Under the pieces are notes generated by a model. It did not search any database, was not told the DNA's origin, and saw only the letters and a list, made by a program, of their open reading frames with translations. The translations under genes and the position numbers were made by a program. A stretch of 64,000 bases of DNA from Nocardia ninae NBRC 108245 (GTDB taxonomy: Bacteria > Actinomycetota > Actinomycetes > Mycobacteriales > Mycobacteriaceae), in NCBI RefSeq assembly GCF_007990755.1, contig NZ_BJXA01000007.1:111244-175243 (forward strand), written 5' to 3'. This document shows, piece by piece, positions 52,181-61,095 of this stretch (positions within the stretch are counted from its first letter, which is position 1; each line of letters starts with the position of its first letter).

Positions 52181-52293
52181 CCCCGACCCGTCGCGTGCCG
52201 CAGCGGCTGGTCGGCAGCGCAATATCGGCTTCGAGTACCGGCGGGCGGTAGGTCGGCGAAGCGCAGCGGCGAACGCCTGATTGACTGTCTGCC

Positions 52294-52758
52294 GTGTTCC
52301 GACTGATGTTTCATGAGCCCGCGATACCCGGAAATACCGGAAATGCGATTCGACTGGTGGCGGGGACCGGGTGTGAGCTGCATCTGGTCGAGCCGTTGGG
52401 GTTCGATCTTTCGGAGGCCAAGTTGCGGCGGGCCGGGTTGGATTACCACGATCTGGCGTCGGTGACGGTGCACAAGGATCTGGCGGCGGCGTGGGCTGCG
52501 GTGCGGCCGGAGCGGGTATTCGCGTTCACCACGCAAGCCACGACCCGGTACACCGAGGTGGCGTACCGGGAAGGTGATGTGTTGCTGTTCGGGACCGAGC
52601 CGACGGGGTTGCCCGCGGCGGTGCTCGCGGATCCGCATGTCACCGATCAGCTCCGGATTCCGATGCTGCCGGGGCGCCGATCGATGAATCTGTCCAACGC
52701 CGCCGCTGTCGCGGTGTACGAGGCGTGGCGGCAGGTCGGGTTCGACAGCGGAGTATGA
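52294..52758 (+). CDS. trmL: tRNA (cytidine/uridine-34-2'-O)-methyltransferase TrmL
   Basis: Methylates the ribose of the wobble base of tRNA-Leu isoacceptors; SPOUT fold with a trefoil knot. 154 residues, the TrmL size. Motif 1 is FHEPAIPGNTGNAIRLVAGTG; motif 2 DVLLFGTEPTGLP; motif 3 IPMLPGRRSMNLSNAAAVAVYEAWRQ. Start GTG at 52294 without a Shine-Dalgarno, possibly leaderless. M. tuberculosis has a SpoU-type gene at the equivalent place. Confidence 0.94.
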   Translation: MFRLMFHEPAIPGNTGNAIRLVAGTGCELHLVEPLGFDLSEAKLRRAGLDYHDLASVTVHKDLAAAWAAVRPERVFAFTTQATTRYTEVAYREGDVLLFGTEPTGLPAAVLADPHVTDQLRIPMLPGRRSMNLSNAAAVAVYEAWRQVGFDSGV

Positions 52759-52864
52759 CCGCCGCGCACGAATTCGCTTGCGGTGCACGGAGATTGCCGA
52801 CACGATCGGGCCCGGCGCGACGGCAGTTGCGCGACAAGGCCTGGCACGCAAGCAATCCGGCGGG

Positions 52865-53095
52865 TCAGCGATCGATCTCGAAGCGCTTGAAGCGGGAGGT
52901 GGCGCCGGCCGACAGGCGGACGGCGCTCTTGGGCACTCCGTAATGCTCGGCGAGCAGTTCGATGGCAGCCTTGTTCGCTTTGCCTTCCACGGCCGGGGCG
53001 CGCACGTACAACTGGAGGGTGCCGTCGTCGAGGGTTTCGACGAGCGGGCCCTTACGGCTGTTCGGTTTTATGGTCGCCCGGACCGTTGTCGGCAC
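52865..53095 (-). CDS. DUF167/YggU family protein
   Basis: 76 residues: ATIKPNSRKGPLVETLDDGTLQLYVRAPAVEGKANKAAIELLAEHYGVPKSAVRLSAGATSRFKRFEI is the complete DUF167 domain (KP-S, VEGKAN, G..SR.K). Function unknown. The GTG start at 53095 follows GGGAG and lies inside the 3' end of the DUF4349 gene, a 44-bp overlap in another frame. Confidence 0.88.
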   Translation of the reverse strand: MPTTVRATIKPNSRKGPLVETLDDGTLQLYVRAPAVEGKANKAAIELLAEHYGVPKSAVRLSAGATSRFKRFEIDR

Positions 53096-54098
53096 TCTTG
53101 TCTCCCGTCGCCCCGCTACCCGCGGCCCCTGCACTTTCGGGGCCGCCGGAACCGGACCGCGTAGCGCCGGCACCCACCGGTGTCGATTCTGCCGGAGTGC
53201 CGCGCTTGCCCCGCCGCAGCACCAGCCGCACGATGCCCCAGACCACGGCGGCGAGCACCACCAGGAAGCCGAGCCACGGCAGCGCCTTACCGGTGAACAC
53301 GACCGCATCCTTCAGCCAGTCCACCAGCGCGTTCCAGCCGCTGACGATCCCTTCCCAGAAGTTGTCGGCGCGGTCCTCCTCGGCCTTGGTGATCGCGGTG
53401 GTGACGTCGATGGTGAGCGTGGACAGCGCGACGTCGTCGTCGAGGTGGCGCTTCTGCGCGGTCAGGCTGTCGAGTTCACCCTGCCGGCTCGACAGCGCCT
53501 GCTCGGCGTTGAGCAGGTCGGCGGTGTTGGTCGCGCCCGCGATGAGCCCGCGCAGCCGGTCGACGGAGGCCTGCAGCGCCCGGATCCTGGCGTCCAGGTC
53601 TTCCCACTGCATCGTCACGTCGTCGCGGTTGGTGTGCACCCTGGTGACGCGGCCGAGGCCGCCGAGCCCGTCGATGAACGCGTCAGTCTTGTCGGCGGGC
53701 ACCCGGACGGTGAGGGTGGCGCTGGGGTCGGCGTCCTCGGTGCCGGGCTGTTCGGTCCGGCTGTCGATCCGGCCGCCCGCCTCGCGCACCCGGTCGGCGA
53801 TCTTGCCCGCCGCCTCGATCGGTTTGGCCGCGGTCATCTCGACGCTGCCGGTGACGACTTCCTTACGCGCCGTGACGGTTTCATTGCCGGGGTTGTCTTT
53901 ACGCGGCGCGGCCCCCTGGTCGCGCAGCCCCGGCGGCACGGAGGCAGGCGCCGGCGCGGACTCCACCGTGGCGTAGGTGGACGGCCGGTCCGGCGGCGCT
54001 GCTCTTTTGGCGTCGTTGTCGCCGGAGCCGCAGCCGACGAGAAACGTCAGACCGAGCAGACCGATGCACAGCACAGCAAGCTTCCGCATGATTCGCAC
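53052..54098 (-). CDS. DUF4349 lipoprotein with coiled coil and C-terminal membrane helix
   Basis: 348 residues. Lipobox LTFLVGC with Cys23, a Pro/Ala-rich linker, the DUF4349 domain (VTARKEVVTGSVEMTAAKPIEAAGKIADRVREAGGRIDS), a coiled-coil hairpin (DLDARIRALQASVDRLRGL...LLNAEQALSSRQGELDSLTAQKRHLDDDVALSTLTI), then a helix (ALPWLGFLVVLAAVVWGIVRLVLRR) and a disordered tail. The fold is related to periplasmic adaptor-type proteins; function unknown. GTG at 54098 has AGGGG upstream; an ATG at 54089 is possible. Confidence 0.87.
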   Translation of the reverse strand: MRIMRKLAVLCIGLLGLTFLVGCGSGDNDAKRAAPPDRPSTYATVESAPAPASVPPGLRDQGAAPRKDNPGNETVTARKEVVTGSVEMTAAKPIEAAGKIADRVREAGGRIDSRTEQPGTEDADPSATLTVRVPADKTDAFIDGLGGLGRVTRVHTNRDDVTMQWEDLDARIRALQASVDRLRGLIAGATNTADLLNAEQALSSRQGELDSLTAQKRHLDDDVALSTLTIDVTTAITKAEEDRADNFWEGIVSGWNALVDWLKDAVVFTGKALPWLGFLVVLAAVVWGIVRLVLRRGKRGTPAESTPVGAGATRSGSGGPESAGAAGSGATGDKSADNGPGDHKTEQP

Positions 54099-54184
54099 AG
54101 TAGCCCCTGTTACTGCGCGAACAGCCCGACATAACTGTTCTCTAGAGCCCTTCTAACACTTCTCTAAAAGTGTGGGCGGCCTGG

Positions 54185-55117
54185 TCATTCGCCGAGCCGG
54201 GCGGTGATCTTCCTGATCCGCGACGCAAGGGGTGGATGCGTGCTGTAGAGCCGATCGCCCAGCGCGACGAGGCGAGGGAGCGTCTCGGACTCCCAGCTAC
54301 GCAGACCGGACGCCAGTTCACGACCGTAGCCGAGGTCGACGGCCGCACGGTCGGCGGCGTATTCGTCGCGGTGACACTGTGCGCTCCTGGTCAACGGTTC
54401 CACGATCAGCAGGACAACGAACAGGAGCGCGGCACCGAATCCCACCACCGGTGTCAGCACGACGGCCACGACAGGCAGCAGACCCACCGCCGCAACGAAT
54501 CGGACGAACGGTGCGAGCGGGCCGAGGATCCTCGTGATCCGCCCGAGGCGCCTGCACACCGCCCACAGCACGCGTCCCGGCAGGGCGATCCACATGTCGA
54601 CCAGTCGCACCCGGGGATCGACGTTCAGGTGGTGCCCGAGTTCGTGTGCGAGCACCGCTTCGAGCTCCCCCGAATCGAGTTCGGCGAGCGCCGAACTCGT
54701 CACCGCGACAATGCGACTGGGCGCGGCGAAGGCGTTCGGATCATCGGATTGCTCCACCCACAGCGAGTACGGCCACCCATCCACGCCGGGCGCGCTGGTG
54801 ACGTGCCCCCATGCCGCGGCGAGGAGTTCGTCCTCCGGCGGGATCGGCCGCCGAAACCCGAACATCTTGGCGAATTTCGCGCGATTGGGCGTGAACCACG
54901 CCGCATCGAAGAGGCTGACGCCGAACAACACCCACACCACAACGGCCGTCACCATCAACCAGATCCCCACCCACGCGCCGAGGATCAGAATGATTGCGAC
55001 GCTGAGCAATACGGTCGGCAACGCGAGCAACAGCGTCACGATGATCGCCAGGTAGCGCGGACGCGCGGCTGGTGCGGTGGCGCGCCGTGGCGAGTCGGCA
55101 TCCGAATGCGCTGGCAT
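54185..55117 (-). CDS. M48 family membrane metalloprotease (HtpX-like)
   Basis: 310 residues. Two hydrophobic helices near the N terminus (residues 22-70), zinc site HELGHH (His158, Glu159, His162) with the third ligand in CHRDEYAADRAAVDLGYGRELASGLRSWE, and further hydrophobic segments in between. The C terminus RLYSTHPPLASRIRKI is typical of M48. HtpX-type proteases degrade damaged membrane proteins. No partner genes adjacent. Confidence 0.93.
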   Translation of the reverse strand: MPAHSDADSPRRATAPAARPRYLAIIVTLLLALPTVLLSVAIILILGAWVGIWLMVTAVVVWVLFGVSLFDAAWFTPNRAKFAKMFGFRRPIPPEDELLAAAWGHVTSAPGVDGWPYSLWVEQSDDPNAFAAPSRIVAVTSSALAELDSGELEAVLAHELGHHLNVDPRVRLVDMWIALPGRVLWAVCRRLGRITRILGPLAPFVRFVAAVGLLPVVAVVLTPVVGFGAALLFVVLLIVEPLTRSAQCHRDEYAADRAAVDLGYGRELASGLRSWESETLPRLVALGDRLYSTHPPLASRIRKITARLGE

Positions 55118-55209
55118 GGTATCTCCGGATTTCCGACGGGGCCGCGCTGGGCAGAACGCCTCATCCTATGGCGGTGATATCCGGGGAGGAAGACGAGTTT
55201 TTCATGGGC

Positions 55210-58200
55210 TCAGCGGAAGTCGCGCGACTTGGAGTCGACGCGCAGATCCAACCGCCGCAGGTGTTCAGCGACGATGCTGACCGCCCCCTCGGCGTTCTGC
55301 ACCCGACCGCGGATGAGCAGGGCGGGCGCACTCTGCGCCAGGCGGCGATAGCGAGCCCACAGCCCGACCGAGCAGACGACGTTCACCATGCCGGTCTCGT
55401 CTTCCAGATTGAGGAAGGTGACACCCGCGGCGGTGGCGGGACGTTGCCGGTGCGTCACCGCGCCGCCCACCAGCACGCGCGACCCGTCCCGCACGGCGAG
55501 CAGCCCGGCGGCGGGAATCACGCCGAGCGCGTCGAGTTGCGGGCGCAGGAACTCGGTGGGATAGCTGCCCGGCGAGACGCCGGTGGCCCAGACGTCGGCG
55601 GCGGCCAGTTCGAGGTCGCTCATGCCGGGCAGCACGGGGGCGGTGGTGGCGGCGCCGGTACCGGGCAGCCGATCCGCGCGTTCCCCCGCGGCGGCGCCCG
55701 CCGCCCAGAGGGCTTCGCGCCGGGTGCTGCCGAGACCGCCGAGGGCACCCGCGGTGGCGAGTGATTCCGCTTGCACGACAGTGAGTTCCACGCGCCCGGT
55801 CAGGTCGAGGAAGGAGGTGTACGGACCCTGATCCCGTGCGGCGACGATCTTTTCGGCGAGGTCGTCACCGATGTGCCGGACCGCCGCCAGGCCGAGGCGC
55901 ACCTGGGTGCCCTCCTGCTCCAGCGTCGGTTCGGCGCGGCTGGCGTTGATGTCGGGGCCGTGCACCACGACGCCGTGCCTGCGAGCGTCGGCGACCAGGG
56001 ATTGCGGGGAGTAGAAGCCCATCGGCTGCGCCCGCAGCAGACCGGCGCAGAAGGCCGCGGGGTGGTGCAGCTTGAACCACGACGAATAGAACACGATCGA
56101 GGCGAAGCTCTGCGAATGACTCTCCGGGAAACCGAAATTCGCGAAGGCGTACAGCTTCTCGTAGATCCGGTCGGCGACTTCGCCGGTGATCCCGTGCAGC
56201 TCGCGCATGCCACGGTAGAGGCGTTCCTTGAGACCTTCCATGCGCTCCGGTGAGCGTTTGGAGCCCATCGCGCGGCGCAGCTGGTCGGCCTCGGCGGCGG
56301 TGAAGCCCGCGACGTCGACGGCCATCTGCATGAGCTGTTCCTGGAACAGCGGCACACCGAGCGTGCGGGCCAGCGAATTCTCCAGCGCCGGATGGTCGTA
56401 GGTCACCGGCTCGGCGCCGTTGCGGCGCCGGATATAGGGGTGCACCGAACCGCCCTGGATGGGGCCGGGCCGGATCAGCGCCACCTCCACCACCAGGTCG
56501 TAGAACTCGCGCGGCTTCAGCCGGGGCAGCGTCGCCATCTGGGCCCGCGACTCCACCTGGAACACACCCACCGAGTCGGCGCGCGAGAGCATCTCGTAGA
56601 CGGCGGCTTCCTTCAGATCGAGCTTGTGCAGCTCGACGATCTCGCCGGTGTGCTCGCGTACCAGGTCGATCATGTAGTGCAGCGCGGAGAGCATGCCGAG
56701 ACCGAGCAGGTCGAACTTCACCAAATCGATGGCGGCGCAATCGTCCTTGTCCCACTGCAACACGCTGCGGCCGGGCATCCGCGCCCACTCCACCGGGCAG
56801 ACGTCGGCGATGGGGCGGTCACAGATCACCATGCCGCCGGAGTGGATACCGAGATGCCTTGGCAGTCCTTCGATTTCGGCGGCCAGTCCGAGTACCTCGG
56901 CCGGGATGTCGGTGCCGGTCTCGCTGCCGACGCCGGTCCACCGGCTCACCTGCTTGCTCCACGCGTCCTGCTGCCCCGGCGAAAAGCCCAGTGCGCGTGC
57001 GGCATCGCGGACCGCGGACTTGCCGCGGTAGGTGATCACATTGGCCACCTGCGCGGCGTACTCGCGGCCGTACTTGGTGTAGACGTGCTGGATGGCCTCC
57101 TCGCGGCGGTCGGATTCGATGTCGACATCGATATCGGGTGGTCCGTCGCGCTCCGGCGAGAGGAAGCGTTCGAACAGCAGGTTGTTGCTGACCGGGTCGA
57201 CATTGGTGATGCCGATCGCGTAGCAGACGGCCGAGTTGGCCGCCGAGCCACGACCCTGGCACAGGATGTCGTTGTCCTTGCAGAAGGTGACGATGTCGTG
57301 CACGACCAGGAAGTAGCCCGGGAACTCCAGCTCGTCGATCACCGCGAGCTCGTGCTCGATCTGCCGGTACGCCTGCGGGTTTCGCTCCGGCGGGCCGTAG
57401 CGCGCCGCGGCGCCCGCGAGGGTGAGTGCCCGCAGCCAGGACTTCTCGTCGTGGTCCGCGGGCACGTCGAACGGCGGCAGCTTCGGCGCGATCAGCTTCA
57501 GGTCGAAGGCGCATTCGCGGGCCAGCGCGACCGCGTTGCGCACCGCCTGCGGGCAGTCGGCGAACAGCCGCGCCATCTCCGCGCCGGAGCGCAGGTGCGC
57601 GCCGCCGGCGGGGGCCAGCCAGCCGGCGATCTCGTCCAAGCTCTGCCTGGCCCTGATCGCCGCGAGCGCCATGGCCCGGCGGCGCTGGCCCGGCCCGGCG
57701 AAATGCGCTCCGGTGGTGGCCAATACGGGCAGCCCGAGGCGGTCGGCCAAGGCGATGAGGTGGGCGTTGCGCTCGTCGTCCTCCGGGATGCCGTGGTGGG
57801 TGAGTTCCACGCTCACCCGGTCGGCGCCGAACCGCTCCGTCAGGTCGCGCAGCGCGGCCTCGGAGCGCACGAGACGCGTACTGCCCGAACGTAAGTCATG
57901 TTCGAGCGCTTGACGCAGATGGCCCTTCCGGCAACCGGTCAGGATCTGCCAGTGTCCCTCGGCGGCCGCGGAGAGCGCGTCGAAGTCGTAGCGGAGGATG
58001 CCCTTCTCCCCTGCCGCCATGTGGGCGGCCGCGATCTCCCGCGACAACCGGCGATAGCCCTCTTGGCCGCGAGCCAGCACCAGCAGATGTGGTCCGGCGG
58101 GATCGGGAGATCCGGTGCGAGGCATGGAATCCGGAGTGGTCGCAGGTCCGCGGCGCGCGGTCGACTCCGCCTGCGTGCCCAGCGACAGCTCGGCCCCGAA

Positions 58201-58563
58201 GACCGTCGGCATACCGCATTCCCTGGCCGCCTCCGCGAACCGCACGGTGCCGTAGAAGCCGTCGTGATCGGTGAGCGCGATCGCCTCCAGGCCGAGCCGC
58301 ACGGCCTCCTCCACCAGCTCCTCCGGCTGGCTCGCGCCGTCGAGGAAGCTGTAGGCCGAGTGCGTGTGCAGCTCCGCGTACGGCACCGTCGGCCCGGCGG
58401 CGGGCAGCGCAGGCTCGGCCAGGTACTCCCCGCGCTTGCGGGACCAGGCCGGGCTGTCGCCGCCGTCGCCGGGGTACATCGCGTCCGGGTTCGTCCGGCC
58501 GGGCCGCCCCGACAGCACCCGCTCCAGCTCGGACCAGGTAGGGGGACCGTTGCTCCACCCCAC
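55210..58563 (-). CDS. dnaE2: Error-prone DNA polymerase DnaE2
   Basis: C-family polymerase for damage tolerance and induced mutagenesis, acting with ImuA' and ImuB. 1117 residues, full length. GWSNGPPTWSELERVL is the DnaE2 N terminus; PHP domain with AELHTHSAYSFLDGASQPEELVEEA and ALTDHDGFYG; palm acid motif PDIDVDIESDRREE near residue 477; a fingers and beta-binding region; C-terminal OB fold (LVGGAVTHRQRPATAAGVTFLNLEDETG). The GTG at 58563 has AGGAGGTGA upstream. It follows a small gene by 21 bp, and an SOS-type box lies upstream of that gene. Confidence 0.97.
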   Translation of the reverse strand: MGWSNGPPTWSELERVLSGRPGRTNPDAMYPGDGGDSPAWSRKRGEYLAEPALPAAGPTVPYAELHTHSAYSFLDGASQPEELVEEAVRLGLEAIALTDHDGFYGTVRFAEAARECGMPTVFGAELSLGTQAESTARRGPATTPDSMPRTGSPDPAGPHLLVLARGQEGYRRLSREIAAAHMAAGEKGILRYDFDALSAAAEGHWQILTGCRKGHLRQALEHDLRSGSTRLVRSEAALRDLTERFGADRVSVELTHHGIPEDDERNAHLIALADRLGLPVLATTGAHFAGPGQRRRAMALAAIRARQSLDEIAGWLAPAGGAHLRSGAEMARLFADCPQAVRNAVALARECAFDLKLIAPKLPPFDVPADHDEKSWLRALTLAGAAARYGPPERNPQAYRQIEHELAVIDELEFPGYFLVVHDIVTFCKDNDILCQGRGSAANSAVCYAIGITNVDPVSNNLLFERFLSPERDGPPDIDVDIESDRREEAIQHVYTKYGREYAAQVANVITYRGKSAVRDAARALGFSPGQQDAWSKQVSRWTGVGSETGTDIPAEVLGLAAEIEGLPRHLGIHSGGMVICDRPIADVCPVEWARMPGRSVLQWDKDDCAAIDLVKFDLLGLGMLSALHYMIDLVREHTGEIVELHKLDLKEAAVYEMLSRADSVGVFQVESRAQMATLPRLKPREFYDLVVEVALIRPGPIQGGSVHPYIRRRNGAEPVTYDHPALENSLARTLGVPLFQEQLMQMAVDVAGFTAAEADQLRRAMGSKRSPERMEGLKERLYRGMRELHGITGEVADRIYEKLYAFANFGFPESHSQSFASIVFYSSWFKLHHPAAFCAGLLRAQPMGFYSPQSLVADARRHGVVVHGPDINASRAEPTLEQEGTQVRLGLAAVRHIGDDLAEKIVAARDQGPYTSFLDLTGRVELTVVQAESLATAGALGGLGSTRREALWAAGAAAGERADRLPGTGAATTAPVLPGMSDLELAAADVWATGVSPGSYPTEFLRPQLDALGVIPAAGLLAVRDGSRVLVGGAVTHRQRPATAAGVTFLNLEDETGMVNVVCSVGLWARYRRLAQSAPALLIRGRVQNAEGAVSIVAEHLRRLDLRVDSKSRDFR

Positions 58564-58584
58564 CGCGGCTCACCTCCTCATACG

Positions 58585-59040
58585 TCAGCTGGTCGGCAGG
58601 GGCGCCGTCGAGCCCTCGGCGAGCGCCGCTTCGACATCGTCGAGGCCCGCGCGGATCAGGGCGCCGTAGGCGTCGTGGGCGAGCACATCGAGGTGCCCGC
58701 GGGCGATGGCCAGCTGCATGCGGGCGGCTTCGAAGTCGCCGACTCGCCGGTGGCTGTCGGCCAGGTTGAGGTACAGCGACGGCAGGAAACTGCGGAGCCC
58801 TTCGTCCAGCGGGATGCCGGGGCCGAACACCGCGGCGAGCGCCCGCCGGTCCCAGAGGAGCGCGTCGGCGGCGGTGTCCTGTAGATCGGCTAGGTGATGC
58901 GCGATCACGCAGCGGTGCAAGGGATCACCGCCCTCACCGATCTCGTCCCACAACTTCTCCAGCGCCTGTCGCGCCGCCGCTCGGTCCCCACCACCGAGCC
59001 GCACCGCGGCAAAGATGTCCGCCATCCGATCGTCCGCCAT
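58585..59040 (-). CDS. Small TPR-like protein cotranscribed with dnaE2
   Basis: 151 residues, all helical, with tetratricopeptide-like pairs: AARQALEKLWDEIGEGGDPLHRCVIAHHLADLQ, SFLPSLYLNLADSHRRVGDFEAARMQLAIARGHL, GALIRAGLDDVEAALAEG. No signal peptide or membrane helix, so a cytoplasmic protein-binding protein. The stop is 21 bp before the dnaE2 start on the same strand. A LexA-type box lies 11-26 bp upstream of its ATG, so it should be DNA-damage induced with dnaE2. Role in mutagenesis unknown; a scaffold is possible. Confidence 0.75.
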   Translation of the reverse strand: MADDRMADIFAAVRLGGGDRAAARQALEKLWDEIGEGGDPLHRCVIAHHLADLQDTAADALLWDRRALAAVFGPGIPLDEGLRSFLPSLYLNLADSHRRVGDFEAARMQLAIARGHLDVLAHDAYGALIRAGLDDVEAALAEGSTAPLPTS

Positions 59041-59050
59041 GCGCCGAGTA

Positions 59051-59066
59051 TCGCACATATGTTCGA
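59051..59066. promoter_or_regulatory. SOS (LexA) box upstream of the TPR-dnaE2 unit
   Basis: TCGCACATATGTTCGA against the actinobacterial consensus TCGAAC-N4-GTTCGA: one mismatch in 12 defined positions. It overlaps the expected promoter of the small gene and dnaE2. Confidence 0.78.
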
Positions 59067-59146
59067 TAGATTTCGAGAGGCTGTTCGACCCGTGTTCACC
59101 ACCTCGACCCCGGCCCCGAAAAGTGAGCAGTGCCACTTGGCGGGTA

Positions 59147-59166
59147 AACTTACTTCGGAGTAAGTT
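59147..59166. promoter_or_regulatory. Palindrome AACTTACT-TCGG-AGTAAGTT before the SDR gene
   Basis: 8-bp perfect arms around a 4-bp centre, ending 29 bp before the SDR ATG, AT-rich against the background. A typical TetR-type operator. No regulator gene is adjacent. Confidence 0.72.
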
Positions 59167-59195
59167 CATGCCAACCGAACTGCAAAGGAGCAGCG

Positions 59196-60176
59196 ATGAC
59201 TGACGCATCAGCTGACGCCGGCCTGCCCGAGACCCGGCGCGGCCGTCGCAGCCGCGACATCACGGGTCGGCATGTTCTCATCACCGGCGCCTCCTCCGGG
59301 ATCGGCAAGGCGGCGGCGATCGCCGTCGCGGGCAAGGGCGCCACCGTGTTCCTGCTCGCCCGCCGCGCCGACGAACTCGCCTCGGTGGTCGACGAGATCA
59401 AGGCCGCGGGCGGCAGCGCCTACGGATACCAGTGCGACGTCACCGATTCCGACTCGGTGGACCACGTCGTGAAGACCATTCTCGACGAGCACGGCCACGT
59501 CGACATGCTGGTGAACAACGCGGGCCGGTCCATCCGCCGCGCCATCCACCGCTCCACCGACCGGCTGCACGACTTCGAACGCACCATGGCGGTCAACTAC
59601 TTCGGCGCGCTGCGGATGACGCTGGCCCTGCTGCCGCAGATGCGCGAGCGCAAGTTCGGCCACATCGTCAACATCAGCAGCGCGGGCGTGCAGGTGGCGA
59701 CGCCGCGCTTCGCGGCCTACCTGGCCAGCAAGGCGGCGCTGGACAAGTTCGCCGAGGTGGCCTCGGTCGAGACCATGGCCGACGGCGTCACCTTCACCAC
59801 CATCCACATGCCGCTGGTGCGCACCCCGATGATCACCCCGAGCGGCGACCAGGGTCCAAGCGAATCCCCCGAGTGGGCGGCCGCGACCATCGTGCGCGCG
59901 CTGACCGAACGCCCCAAGCGCATCGACGTGCCGCTGGGCACCTTCGCCGAATACGGCGCCCTGCTCACCCCCAAGTTCCGCGACCGCATTTTGCACCGCT
60001 ACTACCGTGCCCTGCCGGACTCCCCCGCCGCCAAGGGCGAGCAGGTGGAAGACACCGAAGAAGCCGCGGAACCCGCTGTCCCCCAACCTGTCCCGCGCCC
60101 GCGCTCGGCGGCCCGCCGGGTCACCGGCACCGCCCTGCGCCGCGCCGCCCGCTGGGTCCCCGGCACCCACTGGTAA
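59196..60176 (+). CDS. SDR family oxidoreductase, fatty-acyl-reductase-like
   Basis: 326 residues. Cofactor motif LITGASSGIGKAAAIAVAGKGATVFLLARR, NNAG in MLVNNAGRSIRRAIHRS, catalytic Ser in VNISSAGVQ and YxxxK in AAYLASKAALDKF. The layout matches the reductase half of mycobacterial acyl-CoA reductase-type proteins, where it is fused; here it stands alone and has a Pro/Arg-rich basic C-terminal tail. ATG follows AAAGGAG. Substrate uncertain. Confidence 0.88.
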   Translation: MTDASADAGLPETRRGRRSRDITGRHVLITGASSGIGKAAAIAVAGKGATVFLLARRADELASVVDEIKAAGGSAYGYQCDVTDSDSVDHVVKTILDEHGHVDMLVNNAGRSIRRAIHRSTDRLHDFERTMAVNYFGALRMTLALLPQMRERKFGHIVNISSAGVQVATPRFAAYLASKAALDKFAEVASVETMADGVTFTTIHMPLVRTPMITPSGDQGPSESPEWAAATIVRALTERPKRIDVPLGTFAEYGALLTPKFRDRILHRYYRALPDSPAAKGEQVEDTEEAAEPAVPQPVPRPRSAARRVTGTALRRAARWVPGTHW

Positions 60177-60204
60177 TCCCGCGGCACGCTCCGTGGCGTC
60201 GCGG

Positions 60205-61095
60205 TCAGGCGACAGGTAAAGCTTGGATCGTGTCGACCGCCAGGGCGGTCACCGGCTTGGGAGCGGCATTGCAGCTGGGTTGACGCGCCGGAAAAGCAAT
60301 GGTGCGCACGGTAACCCGCCAACGACGGCCGTCGCGGTGGGTGACCAGCGCGGCGGTGTCGTTGTCGAGGGCGACCGTGAGATCGTCGACGGCGGCGGAA
60401 ACCTGTTCGCGCACCGCGACTTCCGCGACCTGTTCGGCCGGCGAGTAGCAGCTGCGGCCGCGCAGGCCGGTGTTCGAGACCGCGCCGCGCCGGGCGGCTT
60501 CGACCATCTCCGCGGCGGAGGCGGTGTCGAGCCGCCCGTAGGTGAGCCCGGACGGCAGCAGCACCAAGGCGGGCGCGAAGCGGTGACCGCCGGTGTGCGA
60601 GCACTCCCACACCTGCCCAGGGTATTTCGTCGCGAGTTCCGCGGCGATCGGGCGGCCGAGCAGCGCGCAGCACTGGTCGCGTTTGCCGTGCGCGCAGACC
60701 AGCACCAGCGGATCATCAACGAGCACACCGATTCCGGGTGGCGGACCGGCCAGCAGATTCAGGTCGACATCGAGCAGTTGCTTCAGATCGGTGATCTCGA
60801 AACGCTCGCACCAGGAACCCGTCGGTCGCGAACTGGCGATCAAAACCGTTCGGGTGCCGGTGAATTCATTACGGCCAGGGCGCCGGATCAAGGTCGGGCG
60901 CACGCGCGCGGCGGCGGTCCGCGCCGCCAGCTCCGGCGTGATCTCCGGGCCGAGCACCTCGTCGCCGATCACATCGCGACCCCAGGCACCGGGGTGCTCG
61001 ATGCACAACCAGCCGGTCACCTCGGTGGCGCTGCCGGCCAGCGGGGTTTGTGTCGCGGCGGCGGAGCAGAGCATCCCCTCGAAGCCGGTGTTCAC
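60205..61095 (-). CDS. Sucrase/ferredoxin-like family protein
   Basis: 296 residues. Thioredoxin-like ferredoxin fold of the sucrase/ferredoxin-like family: CIEHPGAWGRDV near the N terminus, VCAHGKRDQCCALLGRPIAAEL and VWECSHTGGHRFAPALVLLPSG with Cys and His residues that may bind an Fe-S cluster. A C-terminal domain of about 100 residues follows. The GTG start at 61095 overlaps the hydrolase stop by 4 bp (GTGA), so the two are translated together. Despite the name there is no sign of sucrase activity. Confidence 0.83.
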   Translation of the reverse strand: MNTGFEGMLCSAAATQTPLAGSATEVTGWLCIEHPGAWGRDVIGDEVLGPEITPELAARTAAARVRPTLIRRPGRNEFTGTRTVLIASSRPTGSWCERFEITDLKQLLDVDLNLLAGPPPGIGVLVDDPLVLVCAHGKRDQCCALLGRPIAAELATKYPGQVWECSHTGGHRFAPALVLLPSGLTYGRLDTASAAEMVEAARRGAVSNTGLRGRSCYSPAEQVAEVAVREQVSAAVDDLTVALDNDTAALVTHRDGRRWRVTVRTIAFPARQPSCNAAPKPVTALAVDTIQALPVA

